DNA of 55,000 nucleotides from Mesostigma viride (lineage: Eukaryota > Streptophyta > Mesostigmatophyceae > Mesostigmatales > Mesostigmataceae), in NCBI GenBank assembly GCA_009746045.1, contig RPFO01000380.1, positions 284,847 to 339,846 on the forward strand, in the 5' to 3' direction. How positions within the stretch are numbered: position 1 is the stretch's first letter; each line of letters begins with the position of its first letter. Positions 10,529 through 19,279 of this stretch are shown here, one piece after another. A model generated the notes under the pieces. It ran no database searches and was not told the origin of the DNA. It saw nothing but the letters and a program-made list of their open reading frames with translations. The position numbers and the translations under genes were made by a program.

Positions 10529-11024
10529 ATGGCGAGGCGTCAGAAAACAGCAAGGCGTCGTCCTGTAGGCAAAAGGGGAAACCCAAGCGAAAGGTCGCAC
10601 CCAGTCACAGGTGACCGCTTCATCGACCAACACCATTGTCATCCACAGCGCGCCGGTCCGAAGAGCGGTGAACAAAGGCAAGGTCGCAGAGGCGCGAGGG
10701 TTCAAGGACGCCCTTCTGATGGCGTCAGTCATGGCGAACTCAAGACCGGTCGCGTACCCCCCGTTATCCGCGTATGCCCAACCGGCACCTGTCGCGGCTC
10801 CCGAACCGGTTGTCGTCGATGCGGCACTGGAGGCGCCCCCCGAGCCTGCGGGTGTATCTGTCGGAAAGCGAGTCCAGGTGGGGGGCACGAGGTGGAAATG
10901 CCCACAGCCCGGGTGTAAAAGCACGTTCGCAAACGAAAAAAACCTCCTTCTGCATCTCAGGAGGGTCCACAACACGGTAGTCGGAATCCCAAAAGAGGGC
11001 GGAAAAAAATCTCACAGAAGAGTA
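10529..11024 (+). pseudogene. Arg-rich C2H2 zinc-finger protein, probable virion core/DNA-binding protein
   Basis: The ATG at 10,529 opens with a strongly basic tail (MARRQKTARRRPVGKRG), reminiscent of adenovirus-like core peptides. After a frame change near 10,590 the protein continues through an Ala/Pro-rich linker to a C2H2 finger, WKCPQPGCKSTF then HLRRVH, at about 10,890-10,970. The open frame itself runs to 11,246, but an A-run near 11,002-11,008 may hide another shift; in the next frame a stop occurs at 11,022-11,024, immediately before the following ATG. The combination of Arg-rich tail and one zinc finger suggests nucleic-acid binding inside the virion. Family unassigned. Confidence 0.5.
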
Positions 11025-11028
11025 ACAC

Positions 11029-11193
11029 ATGAGCAACCCGCTGTTCACCGACGCCGAGATGCTCGAGATATCGCAGTGGATGACCCTTCACACAAACGTC
11101 CCCCGGAATTCATCGAATCAGCCATGCTTTATTGTAGGAAGAAGCCGCTCACCGGAAAAAAAAGCGCGCTATCAAAAGGGCGATGGCACATAA
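11029..11193 (+). CDS. Small unknown protein, 54 aa
   Basis: ATG at 11,029, stop TAA at 11,191-11,193. It begins MSNPLFTDAEMLEISQWM and has an acidic helix-like N-terminus followed by a basic tail (SRSPEKKARYQK). It starts 5 bases after a possible end of the zinc-finger gene, a spacing usual in this compact genome. The tail may belong to a longer protein if the last stretch is frameshifted. Function unknown. Confidence 0.35.
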   Translation: MSNPLFTDAEMLEISQWMTLHTNVPRNSSNQPCFIVGRSRSPEKKARYQKGDGT

Positions 11194-11245
11194 AGAAGAG
11201 GGCGTGGTCAAGGTTTTTGGGACAAACGAAATTACTTCTGAGCTA

Positions 11246-12040
11246 ATGTCAGACGAAGTGGCCGATGAAGGAGTTCATCCAGGAGACGCTGACACTCACT
11301 CTTCGCACGGAGAACCGGACTCGCGGGACGCTAGTGGATCCGGTGTGGGACATCCCGGCGGGGCTCCTTGACGACTATCACGACGTCGGGCTTACCCTCA
11401 TGACCATCCCGTTCGAACAGACTCACATCAGCGAAGGAAACCGATACTTCACTGTCCGTTTGTCTGGCAGCGAGTCGCCCGTCAAGGTGACTTTGCCGCT
11501 CGGCTCCTACACGACCATCGAAAACCGGAAAAACATCGAGGACGCTTTGAAGGCGGTGGATGCCGGGTTCTCGGTCACGTACAACAGGGCGACTAGCCTT
11601 TTTACCGTGACCAATGCCGTCGAGTTCTCTATCTCGGTGGATGAGCCAACGGGCCGGGTGTTGGGGCTCATGGAAGGCTCTTATCTCTCACAGGCGCCCT
11701 CGCTAGCAATCGGCCAGCAACGAATGGGAGACTGCGAATGGTGTATGTGTATAGTGACATCGTCCGGGGAAATGTGATATCATCATCGACAGGAACTGGA
11801 TATGGAGGTCTTTTGGCAGTTTGCCCCAATATGTCGCAGTTCTTAGAACCCATTGTTTGGCAGGCAGCGAACCCTTTGTGGCAGCATCTCAAGGACTCTC
11901 CCAGCAACATCACGATCCGACTGCTCGACGAAGACGACGCTCCTATAACTGTCTACTCTGACTGGGCTCTTCAGCTCTCCTTCCGCATAAGCCCTCAGAA
12001 GGCGATGGGGATAGAGGCTAGGAAGATGGGAGCGTTTTGA
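11246..12040 (+). pseudogene. Penton-like minor capsid protein, frameshifted
   Basis: The main frame (11,265-11,777) and its continuation (11,738-12,040) make about 260 codons. Features match the Polinton/PLV putative penton: an N-terminal beta-rich domain, then a YVYSDIVRGNVI motif followed about 70 residues later by the strand pattern SNITIRLLDEDDAPI and WALQLSFRI, resembling the C-terminal beta strands of Polinton PY proteins. Frame changes occur near 11,270 (an ATG at 11,246 opens MSDEVADE in the neighbouring frame) and at about 11,740. It lies two genes upstream of the major capsid gene, as in many PLVs. It would occupy the fivefold vertices. The assignment is from motif pattern, not from alignment. 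Confidence 0.6.
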
Positions 12041-12114
12041 AATACATGGCCTCGACAGGACCGTCCAGCCACAAACCAGATTAATTTCTCAGCCATCTAG
12101 TACTGTCGAGGACG

Positions 12115-12469
12115 ATGAAACTTAATTTTGGCGCGATCGGAAACGTGGCTAGACGCGTGGGCGAGTTTGCTGGAAACGCAATCAAGAGGGTCGGCGACGG
12201 GGCGGCGATCGTGTCGGCTGTCAAGAAGGCCGGCACGTCGCGGGAGAGGTTATCTCGAAAATCGGAGACGGGGCGCGAGCCGCGAGACAGGTCGCGGGCA
12301 TCGTCGATTCGCGCTCGGGCACGTCCCCTCTACCATGATCGCGAAAAGTACGCTCCTCGGGAAAGCGTACTCGGCCGCGAACACGGGGCTGAGCGCCCTA
12401 TCGAATCTCGAGAGAAGAGTGGACGGGGCGAAAGTAAAAAATCCTATACTCGGCCAGCTCCTTCAGTAA
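12115..12469 (+). pseudogene. Small basic amphipathic virion protein candidate
   Basis: The ATG at 12,115 opens MKLNFGAIGNVARRVGEFAG, a Gly/Ala-rich basic amphipathic helix. Near 12,235 the frame changes; the second frame (12,128-12,469) continues with an Ala/Ser-rich helical stretch (YSAANTGLSALSNLERRV) and ends at TAA 12,467-12,469. The total is about 117 codons. Composition and position beside the capsid gene recall small membrane-active or cement proteins (adenovirus pVI-like), but no homology is claimed. It overlaps nothing and lies 30 bases upstream of the major capsid start. Confidence 0.45.
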
Positions 12470-12499
12470 AAATATCTAACTCGAGTGTATACACCATCG

Positions 12500-13784
12500 A
12501 TGGCTTCTGACAACTCCTGGTACTCCCGCGCTATCCCAAAGTCTATGCAATACCTCGTGAAGGCGCTAGGCCAACACACGACTCAGCGAGTGCATCTCAG
12601 CACCCTCTCAGCCAGCGATGGCATCAAACAAGGGTCCGTGGTCGCGGTTCGCCTGCCCACGTCCGGGTTCGTGGACTTGCACTCCTTCGCCATGTTTTTC
12701 ACGGGAACGCCGACGACCACGGCGGGGTTCGCGAAGTTCCCCGCGTACACGTCCTCCATCGTCAGGCGCCTCGAGGTGCTGGCAGGAGGGCAGACTGTCG
12801 ATAGCATCAACGACTACTCCCAGCTGTTCCATACTCTTCTCTCGGTGCACGGAGGTGTCGAGTACAACCTCGCACAGGCTCCTGCTGGTTGGTCGAAGAA
12901 TAGCAACACCGTCACCGCTGACGTGGCTGGCACTCTTACAACAACGTGAAGGCGAACACAGCGGTGGACGGCGTCATCGACCACTTTTGGATTCCTGAGC
13001 GGCGAGCCTCGGATCGTGGATCTGAGTCTCTTCCCTCCCATCGAGATCCGAATCACACTCATGGACGGAGGGGTGATGCTCCCTAGCGTGGCGCAAGCGG
13101 CTGGGGTGGCATCGTGGCCGTTGCAGCAGCGACAGGTGTTGGTTTCGAACTGAGCAACATCCACTTCAGCGTCGACACGTACAGGTTCCAAGAGGATATC
13201 GTGGGCCAGATTTTCTCGTCCAGGCTTGCCGAGGGTGGAACTCTCTCCTTCAAGTGGCGGACGTGGCAGTCCACCAAACAGTCGCTCGGGACTCGTTCTC
13301 CCTATGCCATCAAGGCGTCGCTGTCTTCCGCGTCCGCCAGCAAACTCCTGGCGATTCAGGTTGCTGCCGGCGCGGACGTGACCAACGCATCCGGCAATAC
13401 GATGTTCAATCACATCGCGGATGGTATGACTTCCTACCAATACGACATCAACGGATCCAACCTGGCGCCTGGATACCGTACGAACGCAACCGAGGCGTGG
13501 ATCAATCTGTTGTCCGCGTTCGGTGACCAAGGGAATGTCTTGTCCTGTGTCCGGGAGGGTATGACTCCTACCACGTGGCTAAACAACAACTTCACGATGG
13601 CGTGTCACCTTAATATGCCATGTGCCGGTCCAGAGTACATGAGCGGCCTTGACCTTCGTGGCACGGCATCGGTGGTCACGCTGCGAGTCGAGAAGGGGCG
13701 ACGGACTGCATTTCCTACATCTTCACGGAGTGCGAATCAAAGATGGACATCGCTGCAGGCAGGCAGGCAGCTGTGTACCTCTAA
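12500..13784 (+). pseudogene. Major capsid protein (PLV-type, presumed double jelly roll), frameshifted
   Basis: The ATG at 12,500 opens MASDNSWYSRAIPKSMQYLV. The first frame runs to about 12,945; a second frame carries LSGEPRIVDLSLFPPIEIRI (about 12,987-13,110); a third (13,114 to about 13,690) carries SVDTYRFQEDIVGQIFSS; a fourth ends DIAAGRQAAVYL at TAA 13,782-13,784. The total is about 428 codons. The alternation of long beta-strand segments with Gly/Ser/Thr loops and the position next to penton-like and spike genes fit a PLV major capsid protein, which forms the trimeric hexon-like capsomers. At least three frameshifts make this copy non-functional as read. A structure-based comparison would settle the subgroup. 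Confidence 0.75.
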
Positions 13785-13812
13785 AAAATATATATGTGTC
13801 TAGTGACAAACG

Positions 13813-13983
13813 ATGGACTACTTTCGAGACCCTAGCATCACAGCTAATCCGTTTAACAGGTTGAAGTTGATTTTTGACATCCCAGAAATGGCAGATTCTG
13901 GTTTGTCCATGACAGTTCCCGTAAGGCAGGCACTTCCCCTTCTCCCCACCTTCAAATATCCGCTACCAAATCCAAAAAAATAA
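13813..13983 (+). CDS. Small unknown virion-arm protein, 56 aa
   Basis: ATG 13,813 to TAA 13,981-13,983. It begins MDYFRDPSITANPFNRL and has a hydrophobic middle and a proline-rich end (LPLLPTFKYPLPNPKK). It sits 28 bases after the major capsid stop and just before the spike gene, the compact spacing seen throughout the arm. It is one of the few uninterrupted virus frames. Family unknown. Confidence 0.5.
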   Translation: MDYFRDPSITANPFNRLKLIFDIPEMADSGLSMTVPVRQALPLLPTFKYPLPNPKK

Positions 13984-14002
13984 CGATGACTAGTCTATAC
14001 AA

Positions 14003-15706
14003 ATGTTGTTGGATAGTGGTATATGCCCCGCTCTTTTATATAAACGCCGCGTTCCTGGTACCTCGGTCACGGTCGGGTTATCAACAGTGGACCTTACACC
14101 ATCGGATGTCCCCGTTCTCGTTATGGCGACATTCAATGAAGATGTCACGGGTTTTGATCTATCAGACATTGACGTGACAAACGGAACGGCAGTCGGCCTA
14201 TTTTTAGGTGCACCGGCGACGTACTTTTTTGACATAACAAATATCACAGGTTCGATCCCAACCACGGTTTCCGTGAAAGAAAATAAGGTAACAGGGGTGT
14301 CTGGTGCGTACAACGAAGACTCTAATCTGTTATCATTCACCTACACCCCTCCCCCACCACCGTCACGCTTGCTACAACGGCAGGGACGTATCCAACCACA
14401 AGCCCCGTCACAATGGATGTCACATTTGACAAGCCCGTGACCGGGTTTGGTAGCGGGGACATCTACGTGAACAACGGAACAGTGTCGTCGGTAACCGGTA
14501 CCGGGGCATCATACCAGTTCGCAGTGACACCGACCACTCCATACTCCCAGACGACCGTGAGGGTGGTCGATGGCACGACGGTAGGCGAATTCGGGGTCAC
14601 AAACGCCGAGTCCAACACGGTCGCGTTCACCTACTCCCCGCCGCCTACAGTCACCCTCGCGACTTCGGCCGGGGCAACACCGTCCACGAGCCCAGTCGGC
14701 GTGACGGCCACCTTCAGCCGGTCAGTCACTGGTTTCGCGCTCGGGGACATCGTCGTTACCAACGGGACGGCGTCCAACTTGGTGCAGGTAAACGCGGCGT
14801 TTTACACGTTCGACGTGTCAGGAACCTCGAACACGTTGACGACTGTCAGCGTGGGTTCCAACGCGGCGACAGACTCCGTGTCGGGTAACGGGAACTCGGC
14901 GTCTAACTCTCTTACTTTTACGTATACGCCAGTTTACAACCCCGCAACAGACCCCAATTTGTTCGCGTGGTACGATCCGTCCGACAGCGCCACGGTGTTC
15001 AGCAACACCACTGGCACAACCCAGCAAAACACGACAGGTGGGAACGTGATGCGAGTGAACGACAAGGGGCCGAACGGGTACCACGTGACGCAGGCCACTT
15101 CCTCCAAGTGTCCTACGCTGGACACGACGGAACTAAACTCGAAACAATCCCTCCGCTTTATCAACTCGCGGTCTGGCTTGTTAGAGTCCGTGAACAATTT
15201 CTGGAATGCGATCGGGGCAAGTGCGAGTGTTTTTCTAGTCGCAAAACAACTAACGACTGCAACGTATCCACAATTAGTAGGGGGTGCTACGGGTATCCGA
15301 GGATATATGCTTGGATCGTCGAACGGCGATTGTTACCTCATGTCTTATCAGTCAGAGAACATGATCGTTCTCCTCTTTACTCCCGGTGCTATACGCGACA
15401 CCGTGAGCACCAGGCTCAGTTCTTTGATAATAATACACACGTCTGGCGCTTTCATGCAACAGCAGTACAAACGCCTTTCTCACCCGCTTCGACGGACGAG
15501 CTGGCTATGACAGAGTGGGATCGGATCCTATACTTGGTTCAGGGAATCTTTCTATTGGAGGAGACTCGTCCAACACGAGTCGTGCTTTTGATGGGTGGAT
15601 TGGTGAGATCCTTATCTACAACACCGCCAAAACGTCAGCGGAGCTCGAGGTGATCCGCGGCTACCTCGCAGCCAAGTGGGGGGCACCGTTAACTCCTCCA
15701 GCATAG
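14003..15706 (+). pseudogene. Spike/fibre protein: three Ig-like repeats plus LamG-like domain, frameshifted
   Basis: Three repeats of about 90-95 residues share the pattern (V)xATFxxxVTGFxLxDIxVTNGT ... TFTYTP: at about 14,075-14,345, 14,360-14,640 and 14,645-14,935. They resemble bacterial-type Ig-like modules of adhesins. After a YNPATDPNLFAWYDPSD linker a concanavalin/LamG-like domain follows (DKGPNGYHVTQA; C-terminal FDGWIGEILIYNT then VIRGYLAAKWG). Frame changes lie near 14,350 and 15,440-15,520. The role is probably receptor or glycan attachment at the virion surface. The start is uncertain: an ATG at 13,986 opens a different frame. Confidence 0.68.
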
Positions 15707-15744
15707 GCCTCTATAACTAAATATCTATCCATATCATGTAAGCA

Positions 15745-16257
15745 ATGGACTATCCAAATTATTACCAGATAGTACTTGACAGCGAGGCCTCATCGAGTGA
15801 CAGTGACGTCGAGAACGCGGCATTTCGTTTTAAAATTAAGCCAGATCCGAGTGCTCCCATCATCGACGGGGATTGGAGAGGCGGGCTTCACTTTGCATCC
15901 ATTGCGGGGATCGAAAGCACCCCCCCACATGTGCTCATTGGCTTGGTATCCCCTAGTTTCTTGGGTGGTGAGCACAATTTGGACCAGGGGGTTGTGCTGG
16001 GATCAGAAATATGCAAAAAAGCAACAGCAACCACGACCACTTTCGACTATTCTTTGATCAATGATCACGCATATTTCAATTTGAGGAATCCACATCTCTT
16101 TAGGAACGGAGGCATTCTGGAGATAAGGTTGGCCCACATAGATAGGGACGTAGGAGACACGGAATATCAAAACGTTGCTGCATATGAATCTTTCGTCTGC
16201 GTGTTACAATTTGAGAGGGTGCGAGGTTTTACTAAATGCAAATGTCACGGTAAGTAA
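15745..16257 (+). CDS. Unknown structural-arm protein, 170 aa, uninterrupted
   Basis: ATG 15,745, stop 16,255-16,257. Mixed beta-rich sequence (MDYPNYYQIVLDSEASSSDS at the N-terminus; RNPHLFRNGGILEIRLAHID in the second half). No family recognised. The position after the spike and the beta-rich character suggest another virion protein. Its last dozen codons include FTKCKCHGK and may be out of frame, because an overlapping frame continues as NFCALYDNMYGWMPW past 16,257. Apart from that it is the largest virus gene without an evident break. Confidence 0.55.
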   Translation: MDYPNYYQIVLDSEASSSDSDVENAAFRFKIKPDPSAPIIDGDWRGGLHFASIAGIESTPPHVLIGLVSPSFLGGEHNLDQGVVLGSEICKKATATTTTFDYSLINDHAYFNLRNPHLFRNGGILEIRLAHIDRDVGDTEYQNVAAYESFVCVLQFERVRGFTKCKCHGK

Positions 16258-16283
16258 TTTCTGTGCATTATACGACAATATGT

Positions 16284-16457
16284 ATGGGTGGATGCCTTGG
16301 AAAATTCACATTGGTGGACACCTTGGAGAATTCGTTCAGGCGTATGAGAAACGACCCCGAGTACGCGCGAGCTTACGAGTCCGTTTACCTGAATTCACGT
16401 CCCAGAACTCGCCACGTGGTAGAGGCCACTCTGGACTTGCATCACTGCAAATTTTAG
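16284..16457 (+). CDS. Small unknown protein, 57 aa
   Basis: The ATG at 16,284 opens MGGCLGKFTLVDTLENSFRR, followed by a basic/acidic helical stretch and the end VEATLDLHHCKF. It may be an independent small gene or the C-terminal part of the preceding one after a frameshift; the competing frame (16,175-16,552) is also open here. No family recognised. Confidence 0.3.
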   Translation: MGGCLGKFTLVDTLENSFRRMRNDPEYARAYESVYLNSRPRTRHVVEATLDLHHCKF

Positions 16458-16606
16458 CCAAGTTCGACACTTGTGCAAGTCTCGCCACCTTCGCGCCCTG
16501 TCCAGGCCGTGCCAGCAGACGTAACGGACCTTTGCACACGGTGCACAAATAGGCAAAATCACGTGCAGGGCACGCATCTCACGTTGCAAGCCCTCTGCCG
16601 GTAGCC

Positions 16607-17180
16607 ATGGCTTCCCGAAACGCAGGGCCTTGCGAGAAGGCGCTGGCCACGCTTGGGAAATACCTCGATGGTCTCGAGGACGGCCAGACAAAGATATCGG
16701 ACCAGCTCGTATACCTGACGCATCAGGTCTCCCTTTTGTCCGGGGCACCCGGTGCTGTTGGAGGCACCGGACCTACCTGCGAGGTTTTCAAGATTCACGA
16801 CGCTGGATATGACGATGTCGACCGCAAGACGCCCAAAATTTGCGTCGAGTGGGTCTACGAGAGGAACGCGGCAAGGCCGAGGAAGGTCGAGGACCGATGT
16901 GAGTGGATTCGCCTCGACCAAGCCGACGGATGCGTTAAGATGGTCGACGAATTCGTCGATGGCTTCTCCAAGTCCAAGCGCCAGCCAGGCATTGCCCCTT
17001 ACCCTCTACAAGGCATGGGAGGAGGCAAAGAAGGGTTTCGAGGACGCAAAGACCGCCACTTCCCATGGCAGGAAGAGGAGCCGCGAGGAAGCGTCAAACT
17101 CCCACGGCCATGTATACAAGAGGAAGACCGGCTCGAACGTTGTGAAGAGCCAGACTGGAAACTCCAAGGACAAGGAGTAG
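16607..17180 (+). pseudogene. Unknown virus protein with helical N-terminus and basic tail, one frameshift
   Basis: The ATG at 16,607 opens MASRNAGPCEKALATLGKYL. The first 125 residues look like a helical bundle followed by an alpha/beta segment (ICVEWVYERN). Near 16,980 the frame changes; the second frame continues with KAWEEAKKGFEDAKTATSHG and a Lys/Arg/Ser-rich tail with bipartite nuclear-localisation character (GRKRSREEAS, YKRKTGS), ending at TAG 17,178-17,180. It is the last gene before the right terminal repeat. Family unknown. Confidence 0.45.
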
Positions 17181-17450
17181 AGTGTCGTCTTGTTGACGAC
17201 GGCAACGAGCTTGCCATTTCGCTCTTGTTGAGCTGATAACGAATGTGAATGTGATATAAATTTTAATGAATTCGTTTATGCAGTATACAACGCGTCAATG
17301 CATGCTGAAAACAATTTTCATTCGTCTCGAAATGCAGTTCTAACTATGGGGTAAACATCCAGAGTAAACCTCTCATGCATCGACACAGGTCGTATGGGAT
17401 TCTTGCATAGGTCGTATGAGTTTCCAGAGTAATATATCCCTAACACTCTG

Positions 17451-17668
17451 CACACCCCGCCGCGCGGCCCTCGCCGCCTCCCTCACCATGCGAGGACATG
17501 GCGAAAAATTGGGCGTTCTTTTTCTTAAGAGTAAGTACGTGCAATTTTTCGCCACAACCAACAACCCACGCCAACCCCAGCGCCGGCCAGTGGGGGGAGG
17601 TGGCGAAAAATTGGGCGTTCTTAATCTTAAGAGTAAGTACGTGCAATTTTTCGCCATCACTCTCACAC
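17451..17668 (-). repeat. Right terminal inverted repeat, part matching the left end
   Basis: Reverse complement of 1-216. It is followed outward by two further copies of the terminal unit with a spacer carrying CTCACACCTTGACAAACACC, so the full right repeat extends to about 17,890. The stretch 17,181-17,450 just inside it holds no gene that I can support. Confidence 0.93.
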
Positions 17669-17878
17669 CTTGACAAACACCTCCTATGACCCGCGCCCAA
17701 GGGGTGGCAGGGTGGCGAAAAATTGGGCGTTCTTTCTCTTAAGAGTAAGTACGTGCAATTTTTCGCCATCACTCTCACACCTTGACAAACACCTCCTATG
17801 ACCCGCGCCAAGGGGTGGCAGGGTGGCGAAAAATTGGGCGTTCTTAATCTTAAGAGTAAGTACGTGCAATTTTTCGCC
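17500..17878. repeat. Four iterated palindrome-bounded 54-bp terminal units
   Basis: Units at 17,500-17,553, 17,602-17,655, 17,714-17,767 and 17,825-17,878 each begin GGCGAAAAATTG and end CAATTTTTCGCC, giving 12-bp inverted arms around a conserved core containing CTTAAG and AGTAAGTACGTGC. Centre-to-centre spacing is about 102-112 bp. The same units, inverted, are at 14-66 and 114-167. Such iterated hairpin-capable units in a virus terminus could be protein-binding or terminal-resolution sites; the role is inference. Confidence 0.9.
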
Positions 17879-17895
17879 ATCCTTGTCACACCCCC

Positions 17896-19019
17896 AACAC
17901 ACCATCACAACTGCCGGGGTGGTGACAGATGCCAGCCTAAATGTCACAACCTGGTGAGCAGTGCCCCCTCATAGGCCATGGGGTCAAGGAAAGTCTGGAG
18001 ACGGGTTTGGGTTCAGGGTTTAGGTTTTAGCTAGGGTGAGACCCCATCCTAGGCCGCGGTCACTATAGGGTCACTATAGGGGTGGCAGATGCCAGCATAA
18101 GGGTGGTGCACATTTGCTAGTCGCGATGACGGAATGATGACGGAATGATGATGGAAGATAATTAATTAATTAATTAATGTTCTCAAATAAGAAAGGAAAC
18201 ATTCTATCTATGCAAATTGTTGTCTTGCCACGTCCCCTTAACATCCTCAACGGCAGCCTGTAAACCATCATGTAAGAAACCGGGGTTATCATAACCACGG
18301 CTTGGAACCCCCCTAATGCTTGGAGACGGCTAATTATCAAGGAGACAACCACCGTGCAGGCCAGAAATCGGGAGAATCCGGACCATGGTAGCTCGAGCCT
18401 GCTGTTATCTTGTCCGCGTGTTCGAGTCGTTCAGGATGATGAAGATGAATGGTGATGGAAATGTGTATCCGTGTGCATTGAAATTATGGCTGGCGTACGT
18501 GTAGAGCGACTAGATGACCTAGGCGGTGGGGCCGGAAACAGCATGCTTGATCAGGGCGTGTGTTTCGAGCCTAACTGGCCGGGAGTGTCTAGTGGTGAGC
18601 ACCATTGCTGCGATCGCTCTCCCACCATTTACGAGGAAATACCCGCAAATGGAAAACCACTGAAAAGGTCTAGCTAGTCAGTCATCACGTTAGCCATGCC
18701 ATGATTCCAAACGTCCAAAAACTGCACGCGGTGCAAATTAAGGCAAAAAGCCGGAGGACAGCACTTTCAAATGTGCGGCGGGAACCAAAAGCCTGCGTAT
18801 GCCAGAAAACATCGTGTTGCTGCAGCGACGCGACGATGTGGACAACGCCCCCCTACTATAGCCCCCCTAATGCACACAACCGCTTAGTAGTTGTTTCATG
18901 TATAGTTTTCTCACTCGACAAGAGATCAGCCACCTAGGTTTAGCACGCATGGCACATACGACATACTTGATACTACCTAATCTCATCACGCCAGCCCCCC
19001 CACCCCTAGAGGAAGGGGC
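17896..19019. other. Host flank of the virus, no gene recognised
   Basis: No convincing reading frame or spliced exon seen. Contents: a duplicated motif (CAGATGCCAGC at about 17,926 and 18,086), a G/T-rich GGGTTT-type stretch near 18,005-18,030, an ATTA tract at 18,160-18,178 and the dispersed repeat 18,337-18,594. Confidence 0.5.
18337..18594 (+). repeat. Dispersed repeat, copy 1
   Basis: About 258 bp that reappear inverted at 37,926-38,183 with high identity (for example CTTGATCAGGGCGTGTGTTT is shared exactly). No coding potential is recognised in either copy. Probably a non-autonomous mobile element; the ends are not sharply defined. Confidence 0.75.
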
Positions 19020-19190
19020 GCTTTGCTGAGTAAAGTAGTTAGGGTTTAATTTCTAGATTAGATTAGCTTAGAGTTAGACTAGTACGGTTTTGCGGTTAAG
19101 CCCACCTCCATCCATCCAGCAAGGGAATATGTGCTACATGATCTCCCAACGGAGTCATGTTACAATTTAATTTAATTTTTTTTAATTTAT
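19020..19190 (+). repeat. LINE 3-prime end fragment
   Basis: Bases here match the tail of LINE copy 2 (43,455-43,610): both carry a TAGCTTAGAGTTAG stretch, then TATGTGCTACATGATCTCCC AACGGAG and an AATTTAATTTAAT tail. It is a strongly 5-prime-truncated insertion in plus orientation, downstream of the LysM gene stop. Confidence 0.75.
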
Positions 19191-19279
19191 GTCATCACCA
19201 TTATGGTATTACAGAGCTAGTAGTTGTGAAAAGGCCAGACTGAGTATGGCAGCCAAAGTATGGCAACTAAAGCAAGTAA

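Larger units (their letters stand above)
1..17895. mobile_element. Endogenous polinton-like virus (PLV), degraded
   Basis: The segment is bounded by inverted terminal repeats and contains the PLV/virophage core set: packaging ATPase, double-jelly-roll-type major capsid protein, penton-like minor capsid protein, tyrosine recombinase and primase-helicase. Genes lie in two divergent arms that switch strand at 7183-7206. The left boundary may lie outside the window, because the right repeat carries two more terminal units (17,714-17,878) than the left one shows. About ten long genes are recognisable and nearly all carry frameshifts, so it is probably no longer able to make virions. I see no protein-primed DNA polymerase B and no adenain-like protease. 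The right boundary at about 17,895 is where unit-type sequence ends; no target duplication can be tested without the left flank. Confidence 0.85.

Noticed and set aside
16245-16257. Splice donor GTAAGT at the end of the 170-aa virus gene
   Set aside because: PLV genes are normally unspliced, and no acceptor restores a better frame; chance is more likely.
17500-17878. CRISPR-like array
   Set aside because: The spacers between units are related to each other, units are palindrome-bounded and about 54 bp, and the array is part of an inverted terminal repeat of a eukaryotic virus.
18003-18035. Telomere-like GGGTTTGGGTTCAGGGTTTAGG stretch
   Set aside because: Too short and irregular for a telomere; no tandem TTTAGGG array.
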